64,000 nt of DNA, taken from NCBI GenBank assembly GCA_951230915.1, contig OX579638.1:15952696-16016695 (forward strand), in the 5' to 3' direction. The notes under the pieces were generated by a model. That model saw nothing but the letters and a program-made list of their open reading frames with translations, was not told the DNA's origin and did not search any database. Shown in pieces: positions 47,422 through 59,053 of the stretch. The stretch's first letter is position 1, and every line of letters starts with the position of its first letter. Both the position numbers and the translations under genes were made by a program. Origin of the DNA: Antitrichia curtipendula (taxonomy: Eukaryota; Streptophyta; Bryopsida; Hypnales; Leucodontaceae).

Positions 47422-49119
47422 GTTCAATATGAAAATACCTTCAAGTGGTCTTCCTATGATTTTCAATTCTTTCACTTTAAAGATTCAAATGGTAAAATCT
47501 TTGAATTAAAGAAAAATAAAATATACAAGTACTTAATAGCCTCTATATAACAAAAAAAAATTGCTTGCTTACCCACAATGTACTCCTGACGTTGTCATTG
47601 GTGATGTCAAATTGCAATGTCTCATCCTCCATTTGGTCTAAAAAGACATCTACCATATCTTTGACATAAATTGAACCACTCTTCCGTTGCACAATATGCT
47701 CATATATGATTGGCGATATGAAAGCATCCATTCTCTTTCTCAACTCTCGTATTTGTCTTTCAAGCCCGAAGATGTCCATCCACTTGAATATAGGGATGAA
47801 GTCTCCTGGATTTATAATTTGAGCACATCTAGCAATGTCCATTAAAAGCTTTCTAAAATTGCTCACTTGCTTGAGTTCTTATTCATCATTTTCCTTTCTA
47901 GAAGTCATTGCCATAAAACGCCTTTTGAGAATCATACGTGACATAATGTTAGTCAAGGCCACTTCAATGTGGTTCCTTACAGGCACCACCATGGCACCAT
48001 CCTGGGGAATCGTACTTATGACATGAGAGATTTCTTCCGTTCGCACATTTGCTGCTAATTGAAGTTGTTTACTGGTGCTGAGTTGCATGTGTAGGATCTT
48101 CTTCAGGTGTAGCCTCACAGGTGAGTCTGACGCCATGATTACATCTGATAGCAAATATGGTTACAATTGTTAGAAAAAAAGTGCCTTGCAAACTACAAAA
48201 TTGAATTGAATAGGACTAAAGTGAAATGACTTTCAATTCAAGTTTAGAAATGAAGAACTTTCAATGATTGTAGCTCTAAAAACTAGAAGTACTTTTGATT
48301 GAAGATGTCAATTATGCACTTGAAATGGCAATGAGGTAACTACATCCAATATTAAGTGCCCCAAGTGCAACACCTACATTTGAATCCACATGTGTAAGAG
48401 AAAATTAGATATTGAATACTCAAGATGTACACTATCCAAATATAAAAGCTTATGAAAATCTATTCTTGTTTTTTTGGTAGATGTACAGACATTTTCTTGG
48501 AAATTCATAAATTATTCATACATTGTCCAAAATGTATTCTGAAAAGAAATGGAATCCTCTTTTAGTTGCCATTGAGATCTAATAAGAATGTTTTTATGTT
48601 TAGAAATATTAACTATGCTTAGTTATCATTAGTATTAATCATAGGTGCCCATACCTTGATTTTTGTGAACTATACCCTTTTCTACCACTAACCATATTGA
48701 GCATTCTAGATACTCAAGCTTTTTCTCTTCTGTATATGAAGGTAAAATGCAGCGATCCAAAACATCATCCCCAAATCCTTAGTTTTTTCAGATGACAATC
48801 ACTCATTGAGTAAGAAGAAGCATGTAATTTTCCAAAACTTTGGATCGGTCTAGCATTACAGATTTTTGCTTTTTAAGGTAACTCTGCCTATGACGGTCAG
48901 AATTTTGGACCAACCTAATGCAGGCCAAAACTTCATGAACAGTATATTTCACAAGACACATGTTCAGTGAAGATATATCCAACAACATGAAAATGGAGGA
49001 CTTCTTGTTATGGAAAAAACACCCCTGAGACGCTTATTGTATGTTGCTTCTCATATTGAGGTTGTACTTTCACGTTACATTCAACATCCTCACACAGGAA
49101 TTTGATTCTAATTTCCAAG

Positions 49120-49310
49120 GGGATGGTCCGAGATGACCCTAAACTACTAGATGATGGCGGAAAGGTACCCAAAGCAAATGCCAGAGGTTGCGGGTTTGAT
49201 ACCTGGCAGTGACAGGTGGTTTACCTGGCGTGAAATCAGACTTTCTTCCTGATGGATACCCTAGCAGTGTGTTCTTCAACACACTTGTGTCAAAAAAAAT
49301 AAAAAAATAA
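49120..49310 (+). mobile_element. SINE-like sequence with B-box-like motif and A-rich tail
   Basis: Contains GGTTGCGGGTTTGATACC (near 49187), which resembles the RNA polymerase III B box, preceded by a weak A-box-like TGGTCCGAGATGACC (near 49125) and followed by a tail of A-rich sequence ending about 49310. This arrangement is typical of plant tRNA-derived SINEs. Inside P450 intron 1, antisense to the gene. No second copy in the window. Confidence 0.45.
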
Positions 49311-49769
49311 TTTACAAGGGGAGGAAATTAAAGGAGGCAACCAATTACCTCCAGGAGAAATCACATTTGAAAAAGAAGATGCAATTCGGTTTGCAAAATT
49401 GGAGCCTTGAGTCTTGAGAATCTCTTCCGCAGCCGCAGCGGAAGTAGCCACCACAGCCAGCTTGGGCCCCAACCATATGGACATCAGCGGCCCATAAGTC
49501 TCCGCCAGTTTGGCAAAATCCTGCTGCGAGAATCGGCCCAACAAGTGCAAGGAACCGATGATGGGGAGACCCCGTGGGCCTGGAGGTAAATTCTTGTGTT
49601 TGCTGCTTGTGAGCAACTTCGCAAGCAGAAGAATGCCAAGCAACACCGCACTAACAACCTGCACAACACCATCGCCACATGGTTGCGCGCAGTGACTAAC
49701 TTGATTTGAGCAAACATTTTGAGACTCAACTGATATCGATCCACTCACTGATTTAATATGGTTGCGCAT

Positions 49770-50988
49770 ACTGTAGATCTAGTTTCAGCAAATTTTGACT
49801 GATATTATCTACACAAGCACTCTGTGGCGCACAACAAACTACTTTGAGACTAAACATTTTGAGACTGAACGGACACCTACACATTCGTGCAGTTGCGCAT
49901 AATATCAAATTGTTGAAGCTAAGCTGATATCGAGACTCAAAAGGGAGAGCCTGCATAATAAGATTGAATGTTTGGAAAGCAGAGAAGATCGAAGAAGCGT
50001 ACAGTCCAAGCTCCAGAAGCCTGCGTCATGATTGTCACCATGGCCGGCCGAGAAGATTGATGCTCGCGCTAGCTTACACACAATTTGAATGCAAGTGACC
50101 AAGCGATGATCGATGTTCCGGAAGTCAAACTCAGAATTCACAGTCACAGGACTTGAGTCTCGCTCAAATTGGGCTCCAAGTGCACATTACTGGTTGCTCA
50201 AACAGTATGCGAGACAATAGGCTAATGGCACTGCGTGTTGACACAGTCCCATTATATAGCAAGGGAGCACGCACTGTCGTAGTAGCTAGCTAGCGCGTAT
50301 GTTGATGATTCAAGTGGACAAGAAAAATTCAGTATCAGATTCATGAATTCACAACCTCATCTTTTCATTCTTTTGAAATTGAATTATTGAGTCGTACCTT
50401 GTTGCAGGATTATGACCGATAGAATAGAATAGAATCGGGATAATTCAATGGAACCTTAGTGTTCTAGAATGGGCCTTTTCATGAGTTTGAATGATCTGTC
50501 CTGAGCTCTATGTGACAACCAAGAGGCAATGCCCTGCACGTTACGTAACTGGTACAGATATGGCCACAGGAGCTGATAAGCATATCTCCTACGAGTGCGG
50601 GTGTAATTTCAGCAAATGCACTCGGTGATATTTCATTTGTAAGCATCTGATTGGGTGAACAAAAGGAGCAAGGTTACGTACACCCACAACCAACACTGCC
50701 CCCAAATGCGTCCCCTACATATGGACAAGGAAGCGTGGAAAAGGAAATCGAGACATGGTGATGACACAAGATGCACATGAGTCTTAAGAAGAAAAAATAT
50801 CATGAAAAATTGGGACTTTGGAGTACTTTTACAGCATGGAAAGTTATATAACAAAAGACTGCAGCATGTAATCAATATGAAATATTTCTTTTGCACTCAT
50901 TGTTGATTGTACAATTGTTTCTATGCTCTTATGTACTCAAAGAGTGTGTTGTACATTTTGGACAAAAATCTAGATGGGTGTGTTTTTA
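49770..50988. other. 5' flank of the P450 pseudogene, no gene
   Basis: About 49780-49990 partly repeats sequence of P450 exon 1's 5' end ('actgatat', 'aacattttgagact', 'gcgcata'), suggesting a small local duplication upstream of the start codon. No further gene recognised. Confidence 0.4.
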
Positions 50989-51913
50989 TTATCCCCTAAA
51001 GGACCAAGCTATGTTTTGGGGCAACATAGAAAATTTGGGTAGGTACCTATGATTGGAGATTTGCATATTTTAGGCTGAAATTTTAATGGAAGGTGAGGAC
51101 GAGGAATATCTTTCACATGCATTGAATTTCAGGACAATTGAAAATGTGAGTCAAAAGTTATGGCCTAATATATTACTTTTTTTCCCGGATGGGTAGTTTT
51201 TCCTGAAATATCACTTTTTTTAGAAACAAAAATTTGAAATTATTTTCTTAGATTTACATATATGTGAAAAGCTTTTAATCATTCCATTTTGATCAATGAG
51301 TCAAAAGTTAAGAGGAGTTTTAGTTTGCAGGCAGTTATGAATTCTGTATTCTAAAATAAACTTTAAAGTCCCTTATTTTACTCAATTTTCAATACTTTTG
51401 GAAATAAAATAAAATCATAGAATGTAGATTGTTTATTACAACCTTGAAACCACTGGAATTGGCATTTTTCAATTCTATAACTAATTCTTAACAATTTAGT
51501 ATTTTGAATCATTCTCTACTTCTTTTTACTTACTATTTTTTTCCTATATGTTGTACAATTCCAAACAATCTAAAAATTTTCAACCATGTAGTCAACTTGC
51601 ATTGAAGAATGAAATCCAAAGACACCACCATTTTGTACATTATTTCACACAAATGTGACCTTGTGAAGTGCAAGTGCCTAGTTTTTTGTAGGGCCCAAAA
51701 AAAAAAATTTGCCACTTCAAATGCTAATATCTTGCAATCTACATGGTGAAATTTTTTGAAATTTTTTCACATATTCTCAAAACATAATACTACAAGATCC
51801 TATGGTTACATGTATCTAAAAATGATATTTCTCAAAAATTTGGTGCTTGTACTAGAAATGACAATTTTATAATATTTTTGGTGAGAACATAGTCAAGGAG
51901 CTTTAGGGATTAA
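50989..51913. mobile_element. TTAA-type element, family A, copy 3
   Basis: TTAT then CCCCTAAAGG at the left (one base off TTAA), CTTTAGGGA then TTAA at the right. Interior matches 208-1135 in the same orientation at high apparent identity ('gcaacatagaaa.tttggg.aggta', 'gaggaatatctttca.atgca'). About 920 bp, non-coding. Confidence 0.65.
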
Positions 51914-52077
51914 TGAATGAGGATACATTTGAAAGGTCTTGATGAAAACAATGAGCCTTCTTTTATAATACAATGCTTTGAATTACAACAATTGTCTGGA
52001 TTCAAAGCATAAACTAAAATAGTCAAGGAAAATTTTATTTTAAAATATAGGTTCTAATCACTACGGAGGTTATTGTG

Positions 52078-52415
52078 ACATAACATTGTTTACTAATGAA
52101 ACAGGGATCCCTTTTGCATCTTTGAAAAAAAGGACCTCTTTGGTGAGCAATTTCATTAATTGTTATATATGGCTCTTTAACCCACCCAAATCCTTGAATT
52201 AATTGATAAGTCTCTCCTAGGTACCTAACAAAGTATAATACTAGTGTTGGAGTGGTTATTGATTGAATGTATTTGAAATGAAAATTTCATAAAACTATTA
52301 TTACAGTACAATGTTCAGAACAATTTCATATGTTTAGATACGTGCCCAACACTCCATAATACCCTTCCCCAACATGTGGAGGACCATTGTCTTGTTATAC
52401 AATGTTATGTGATGT
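52078..52415 (+). repeat. Dispersed repeat R3, copy 3 (empty TTAA site)
   Basis: AAATCCTTGAA, a single TTAA, then TTGATAAGTC; later 'ataatacccttccc' and 'gttatacaatgttatg' words match 6768-6860. It has its own insertion of about 80 bp near 52245-52340 relative to copy 1. The rest of 51914-52654 has no recognised feature. Confidence 0.6.
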
Positions 52416-52654
52416 GCTTTACATTTCTATGTCACTATAGCTTCATTTTATGAAGACAATGGCAGATAATGTTTCGTTATACACCGTACTATATTCATTG
52501 TTGCACCACATGATGTGGCAAGTTTATGATAATTAAGACTTTCATGAGAAATCACTAACACACACAGTTGATTTTATTTCTTTGTAAATTGGGGACAAAG
52601 TCAAAGAAAAATGCATGAGTTGGTCAAGGTTGTCAAGTTATGAGGTAGGAGCAC

Positions 52655-53026
52655 TAAGGTAGAATTGCCTAATACCACCATCTATCCAATTCCGTCACCT
52701 ATAGGATCCTTCCAATTGTGTTAGTGGCCCATCTATTACCACTTTTGTTACAACCATTTATCATAATGGCAATGCACTTGGGGAGCAGACACATCAACCC
52801 ACGCTTTAACAAGGGTTTGCTCATGCTTCAACAAGAGTCTATTCACAATTTATCATTTTAGCTTAAAAAAATCATAGAACATTCAATTTTTGTCGGAATA
52901 GCTTCATTCTTTTTGCAATTGACTTATCTCAAACTTTTCAATCTCTAGAAAATATGGAAACTAGCAAATAGCTTCTCCACAGTACTCATATAGAAAATTT
53001 GAGTTGTAATGGGCAATTCTACCTTA
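52655..53026. mobile_element. TA-flanked AGGT-family MITE, 368 bp
   Basis: TA then AGGTAGAATTGCCTAATACC; at the right end GTAATGGGCAATTCTACCT then TA. TIRs of about 20 bp. Its interior aligns throughout with the neighbouring element at 53040-53424. Non-coding. Confidence 0.7.
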
Positions 53027-53039
53027 GTAGTAAATTATT

Positions 53040-53424
53040 TAAGGTAAAACTGCCCATTACCGCCATCCATCAAATTTTGACACCTAGAAAACCTTCCCAT
53101 TTGCGTCAGTGACCCATCCATTACGACAATCTTACCAACCTTTTATCATATTGGCAATGCACTTGGAAAGCAAACACGTCAGCCTATGCTTTAACAAGGA
53201 TTTGCACATACTTCAACAAGGGTTTGTTTATGTTTTAACATTTTACCTTTGAAAAATCACAGAAAATTCACTTCTTGTCAGAATGTCTTCATTCTTTTTG
53301 CAAATGATATCTTCTTTCAAAATTTTCAAAATTTTGAATCTCTGAAAAATATGAGGAGTTGACAAATAGCTTTTTCAAAGTACCTAGACAACAAACCCAT
53401 ATGGTAATGAGCAGATCTACCTTA
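53040..53424. mobile_element. TA-flanked AGGT-family MITE, 381 bp, tandem neighbour
   Basis: TA then AGGTAAAACTGCCCATTACC; right end GGTAATGAGCAGATCTACCT then TA. Same orientation and order of interior words as 52655-53026, from which it is separated by only about 15 bp. Its right end runs straight into a TTAACCCCTAAACG terminus at 53422, a probable further TTAA-type element whose right end I could not find. Confidence 0.7.
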
Positions 53425-53425
53425 A

Positions 53426-56215
53426 CCCCTAAACGACGAACCCATAAACATTGATTTCGAGCCTCACTGCCCATCACTCAGTTTGTTGCCATTTTGCAAC
53501 TAGATATGTATGAAAATATTTATATTTATTTTTTCAGAAATGAAATTACATGTCTTTTTTACTTCACACAAATTTTAGATTCTTTTTGGTGAAAAATTGA
53601 TTTTTTTGAGAATTTTTGAAGAAAGAGTGAAGAAAATGACATCAAATGGAAAATTGTTTCGAAAAATCTGAAATTTTTTCATGTGTGTATATTAATATGA
53701 CAAAAAAACATAGTGTAAACTCAATTTCTATGTCTTTCTATAATTAGAATTTAGTAAGCATGGAAAATACATCCAAAGTTTTAATTGCAATAAAGTATTC
53801 AACATTAGGAGTTTAAAAAAAATCTGATTGGAATAAATTTTAAAATAGATGACCTTTCTTTTATTAGTTGGTCTCAAACTCAAAAAAAATCTAATTGGAG
53901 TAAATTTTAGAATAGATGACCTTTGTTTTATTAGTTGGTCTCAAACTCAAAAAATATCATTTTTGTGAAGAAATTTCTTGGGGAGATTACTCACAATTTT
54001 AGAAACTACGTGAGTTAAAAGATAGTGCCCATTTAATTCAACGGGGGGCAAATTTTATCTAACTTGTAGGGCTACTATAGGGTCCATGAACTATTACATA
54101 CTCTAATATATATAATTTAGGGTATGTAAGAACATCATGTGATAAGAATTTTTATTAATAAGTTAGCCTTGACATATAGAGGCCGTGCAAATTTTTCATA
54201 GTATGATGAGTATAGATGTGGACAAATAATTTTATATGAATGAGAAAATGGACATAGTCAATAAAATCTACAATGAAGGATAGTTGACTAAAATTGTGCC
54301 ACGGTACTAGGAATATATATTGAGTGGGGCATGTTCCATATGAAGGGCATAAAAAAACACCTTATTTTACATCTTTCACGTTTGTGCATTTAGGCCCCAA
54401 AAGGGGCTCTATGGCGTGCACACTTCTGAACATTGAAGATGGTTTCAAATTCATTTTTTGGATGAAATCTCATCACCACCAAGTCTTCACAAATAGACAA
54501 TTTTTAGTTTTTATTTATTTAGCTATTTTTAATTTATAAAAAATCAAAATTTTGAAATACGCCTTTTCTACCTGCAATTCTAAATGTCCCCCAAAAGAGA
54601 CATACGCCTTTTTAAATTGTTTTGAAAAAGAAGGGATACAATTACAATCAAAACATCTAAAAATAGATTTTAAAATTTTTAGCATTGGATTTAAAATTCA
54701 AAAGTTATAGCAAAAGACAAAATTAGTTTAGCAAAATCCTAACAAAATTGTTTGATCTTTCTTGCAATCATCCTTGATCATTGCCTTCTTATTGCTTGGG
54801 ACCTCTTGGTGCAAAAAAAAAAGATCGAGCACTTGCCATCTTAATCTACTACTTGTGGAACTTTGCTAGATTTTAAGAAAAATAAATTGGTGATAAATAT
54901 TGTTTTGAAACAAAATGAGCTTGTTCCATTGAAAGGCAAACTATCCTACCCTTATTGGTGATCAGATGAATTTTTCATACATTTAGTAAGTGCAATTTTA
55001 TGTGATCATGTGTAAAAATGGTGAACTACTTGTTTCTATTATGATCTGAAAGACTTCAAATTCAAGTTACACATTTTGCTTCAAAAGTATTAATTCTTTT
55101 TTAGAAAAAATATTATGAATCAATGGAATATTTTATACAACGACATTTCCATCTCCATTCATTTTTTACATCAATTGAGTTCTTCATCTTCGTAATGTAT
55201 ACTTATAATATTTTAAACAGTATTGAAAATTAGAATTTTCATTTGAATTCTACATAACTACAATAATAGGTCCATCATAATAGGTACTAAAATTTACTAA
55301 AAATAATAAATTTTGACCAAAATTTATAGATATAATATTTTTATAGAAATATTCTTGAGTTTTCTAATGCTTTTTCAAATTTCTAAGCTCAACAATCACA
55401 TAATCCCTGCTCATTGCTCACAAGCTCATGCTTGCATGCTTACAGAATAGCACTGCAACTCGCACCATTATTCTCTCTATTAGCACTCTGCCCACCCTAA
55501 CTCTAAAATTTTGATCTAAGCATCCAGTTGGAAGAAAACTATATTGTTAGAAATCTCATACAAGTGTGCATCTATAGAAAAATTTCACTTTCATCCATTC
55601 AAAAATGACTTTTATAAACCTATCTAAGCCTTTAAAAGCTCTAAGCAATAGTAGAAAATTGATTGACAGAAACAATATATGGGTATCATTTGTATTTGTA
55701 TTTTTGACCTTTAGGCATCATTGAAAATATAAATGTCCTTCACATATTGTTTTTCTCAATATAGTTTCTACTAGTGATGGAAGCTTATTGTCCTATAGAG
55801 GGTAAAGTATCTTCTTTCTATAGTAAATTAGTAATTGATGCATTGAAAATAGTAGTAAGAAAATCAAGAAAGGAAAGGTTTACTATGAGTTAGTAAAACT
55901 TTCACACTATGGCTAAGATATAGTAAAATTTTGAAAATGCCTAGCACATTCTATAATTAATATAAAAATTTCAACTCCAAATTTTGAAAAACTCACAAGA
56001 AATTCAACTTCCCTTCAAAAGAATTGAAAAAATATGATATATAAATTACAAAGCACTTAGCTTTGATTCCAATTTTTTTGAAATATGGCATAATTATTAT
56101 TTATTTACGGTCCAATTAATATAATTTTTTTTAAAAGATTGATCCCAATCCATGGTTAATGGATTACCTTACATTAAGGAAATAACATTCTTTAATATAA
56201 ATAAATTTTCTAACT
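53426..56215. other. AT-rich intergenic DNA, no gene
   Basis: Begins with a TTAA-element-like left terminus (CCCCTAAACGACG). No gene recognised to 56215. It includes the 67-bp duplication listed separately and a diverged piece of repeat R4 near 55505-55625. Confidence 0.4.
53821..53954. repeat. 67-bp tandem duplication
   Basis: Units at 53821 and 53888 both read AATCT(G/A)ATTGGA(A/G)TAAATTTTA and then 'atagatgacctt..ttttattagttggtctcaaactc'. Two copies with a few differences. Confidence 0.85.
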
Positions 56216-57004
56216 CTATTTCTTGTTTTCAATTTCCAAATTCTGGCATGGCTTTTGGTCTTGCTCTTGTATTGGATTCTTTTTGTTTCTCTTTGGTTCC
56301 TTTAACATTCTTGTAGGTTCTTTACGTTTCCTTTTCTTAAGCTCCACAACTTCAATTTCCAAATTTTGGCATGGTCCTTTTTCTTGCTCTTGCCTCGGCT
56401 CTTGCACAATATTTTTCTTGCTTCTATTTAGTTCCTTTTTCTTCTTCATTTCAGGTTCTTTGCACTTCCTTTGCTTAGGTACAACACCTTCAAGTGACAA
56501 AAATATAATTGCCATGTTTTTCTTCAAATATATCTGTTTCTTTTGAGGAGGTTGCACAACTTCAATTGGAGATGGCTCATTGATCTTCTCAAGTGCACCT
56601 CTATTGATAAAGAAACCTGAATGTTTTGTCTTGATCTTTTCCTTCACAAAATAATTATCTAGTTCCTCATCATCAATAAAAGAATCATCAATGTCATACC
56701 ATTCTTGTGCAAGACCATCATCTACATTATCATTTTCATCGTCACTATCTTTTCCATGGAACAAATGCTCGATCTTCTCAATCACACCGGTCAATCGATT
56801 GGGAGCTTGATGTATTGGATCCATGACATTAGCTACAGAGGCCAATGCAATTTGGGCTTCTAATGTAGAGTTAGGATCTGCTAAAATATTTGCAGGCATT
56901 CCCAACTCCAACTCTTTTGTGGCACTTAACACCAACTTCTTCTACAAAACAATTGTGGTTTTGTCCTCTTGTAATTTCACATAGAATTGTTGTTGTGATG
57001 CCAT
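56216..57004 (-). pseudogene. Ubinuclein-like (HIRA complex subunit) remnant with Trp-to-stop
   Basis: Ubinucleins bind the HIRA histone chaperone complex, which deposits histone H3.3, through the Hpc2-related domain. Here that domain is clear at residues about 71-141 (GVIEKIEHLFHGKDS, DIDDSFIDDEELDNYF, TKHSGFFINRGALEKI). Before it lies an N-terminal FYVKLQEDKTTIVL, which in plant ubinucleins continues into a conserved SWKKL; in this copy the Trp position is TAG (56944-56942), followed directly by KKL. The tail is Lys-rich and contains a two-fold repeat of about 41 codons (CQNLEIE words). It is 263 codons including the stop, much shorter than family members, and the C-terminal part is absent. 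Probably a truncated, unspliced-looking pseudogene copy; a start at 57004 is chosen from MASQQQF. Confidence 0.75.
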
Positions 57005-57740
57005 GGCTTCAAAAGAGTTTATCTTTCTACACTAATGGTTATCTAATGGGAACATTGGAATAGGAACGCAATTATAAATAAAAGAATGTAATGACCTTGC
57101 AATGCACTTTAGACGTCGTAAATCTAATTCTTAGGAGGGAAAGACACTAAAGAATACCATGACCTTACAATGTTTCTAAGTTGACTTAACACTCTAACAA
57201 GAACCTTCAATGTACATCTTGAAAGATTGAAGAAGACAATAGAGAATACTATAACCTTACAATGTTGCTTAGGCTTTTTAACATTCTACGACTCTACCTA
57301 GAACCTATTTCTTGCCAAAGATAAGAATTTGCAAGTATCTTAAGTACAATTAACTAGTTTGTGTACTATTTTGATTGTCATCTAAATAAAATAAAATAAA
57401 AGTGAACAACTTATGCTGAAACCTATCAACACCACAAGACCAACTGAACAAGTGAACATTCAGGGGAAACCAAGTGTCTTATATAGTCCTTAATGAAAGT
57501 CTTGGTAGGTAAATGAACCCACTTGAACCCTCAAATTAATAGATATTGTGCGTCTAGGTCATGAAGTGGGATTGTTGAATGGAAATGTTCACCTTGGTAG
57601 TCGGGAATTGAGTTTTGATAAGTTTTTATTAGTCTCACAATATGCTTCAAATGTCTTTCATGGCAATCAATTTTTTTACAAATCTTCCTCAATCATTAAT
57701 TATAAGTAATTCAGTCGATTCAATCATGTACCCCTCATCA
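57005..57740. other. Upstream flank of the ubinuclein remnant, no gene
   Basis: A phrase 'ataccatgaccttacaatgt.gctta' recurs near 57090, 57155 and 57250 at about 75-bp spacing, indicating a short degenerate tandem array. No gene. Confidence 0.4.
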
Positions 57741-57992
57741 CACTTGCCATCCCATAATTTTGCTAGAGGATTTGCCCATACAAAGTCCCTCTCTTTCTCC
57801 TTAAGGTAACAGGTCCAAAAATTACACTTGCCTTCCCATAATTTTGCTAGAGGATTTGCCCATACGAAGTCCCTCTCTTTCTCCTTAAGGTAACAGGTCC
57901 AAAAATTACACTTGCCTTCCCATAATTTTGCTAGAGGATTTGCCCATACGAAGTCCCTCTCTTTCTCCTTAAGATAACAGGTCCAGAAATCG
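57741..57992. repeat. 84-bp tandem repeat, three near-identical units
   Basis: Units begin at 57741, 57825 and 57909 (CACTTGCC(A/T)TCCCATAATT). Differences are only a handful of bases, so the expansion is recent. On the minus strand the frame stays open and reads FWTCYLKEKERDFVWANPLA then KLWEGKC in each unit. The motif is not a family I recognise; being open may simply follow from 84 being divisible by three. Confidence 0.85.
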
Positions 57993-59053
57993 CCCACCTA
58001 AGAGCTGAAACTGAATTTTGGAAAGGAAAACTTCTTGAAATATTTTTCAATAAATTTTCATTGAAAGAGAAGTGGATTTGGCATCTAACCTAATTTGTTT
58101 CATTCTTTTTGGAGCTTTTTGAAATTAGTTATAAAATTTTGAAGTTGAATTGGCATAGGGCTCCAAAATTGTACACTCTTGAAATGTACACTATTTGTAC
58201 ATCAGTGAAGGCTATGAAAAAATAGTATGTACAAATTGTGTACATTTTACAGGTGGGTGGTTCTTAATGCCTGAACTATTCTCGAGCCTTCTACCTTATA
58301 TATCACCCAGCCAACATCCAACATTTGCTTCAATGTTAAGACTTCTTACTTTTTGCTCACTACTTTGGGGCATGTGTCATGACTCGATTAGTCTTAACTT
58401 TGAAAAGGAGAAAAAACACATTCAAAATTTGGTTGAAAATTTATTGCAACCTTGGTTGGGGATGGGTCCCTGGTCGACAATGGGTGGTTCTACCGTATAA
58501 GGTAGTATGCTTTGAAAGTGCCTGTGTTCTAAGTGCAACCCCTAAGAGCATCCCAACGGCAGGGCGCCATGACACAGCCAGTGCATGGGCCCGCTATGAT
58601 TTTTTGCCCCACGGCAAACACGCCAAGTCAAAATTTATGCCCAGCCATGCTAAAATTTGAAGATGGGACGGGCAAATGGTGAACCTTGAGCACGGCACGG
58701 CAAGTGAAATTTACACAATTTTCCATGTACCGACCACCAGCTATCCGTTAGATGAGCTCTAAGCTACGCATGACAACCTACTGTATTAGGCACACCAGGC
58801 TACTGACATACTCTTAATAACCAAGAAATAAATCAACTTAAATGATATATATACCAAAGTCACTAGTCCTATTACAATGAAATACCATCAATTTAAATTG
58901 GGTGGCAAAATGAAAGAATAATTTCATGGGTAGTTGATAGGAAGCCAGTGTGGAGAGGTTACTTTTATAGAGAAATCCATTGTTCATTATGAGCCCTCAA
59001 AAAGTATGGGATAATTAGAAGAAAAGAGCTTGACTCCTCATTGTAAAAACTTA
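57993..59053. other. Intergenic, nothing recognised
   Basis: Mixed composition, with a GC-richer stretch near 58540-58720. Short open frames at 58195-58660 overlap one another and have no recognisable motif. Confidence 0.4.

Larger units (their letters stand above)
45687..49769 (-). pseudogene. Cytochrome P450 (A-type, CYP71-clan-like) pseudogene
   Basis: Heme monooxygenase remnant in three exons. Exon 1 (49769-49349) has a membrane anchor at residues 34-53 and the PPGP hinge at 62-65. Exon 2 (48144-47573) joins it in phase. Exon 3 (46315-45687) holds the I-helix, KENFRLHP (ExxR), FKPKRF and the heme loop. Lesions: an in-frame TAA at 47881-47879; an exon 2/exon 3 junction one base out of phase with the only plausible GT-AG sites; the heme motif reads FGARRRQCPG with Arg for the conserved fourth-position Gly; the I-helix reads GSINTT without the usual acid; and the C-helix WxxxR Trp is absent (VRLHLKK). 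Intron 1 contains a SINE-like sequence and intron 2 a TTAA element. Substrate unknown. Sequencing error could explain one lesion but not all. Confidence 0.85.

Noticed and set aside
49187..49204. tRNA gene at the B-box-like motif
   Set aside because: No cloverleaf could be drawn: acceptor arms and anticodon stem are missing. A SINE-like origin fits better.
58195..58660. Two overlapping open frames of about 100 codons
   Set aside because: They are in different frames over the same DNA and neither shows a known motif.
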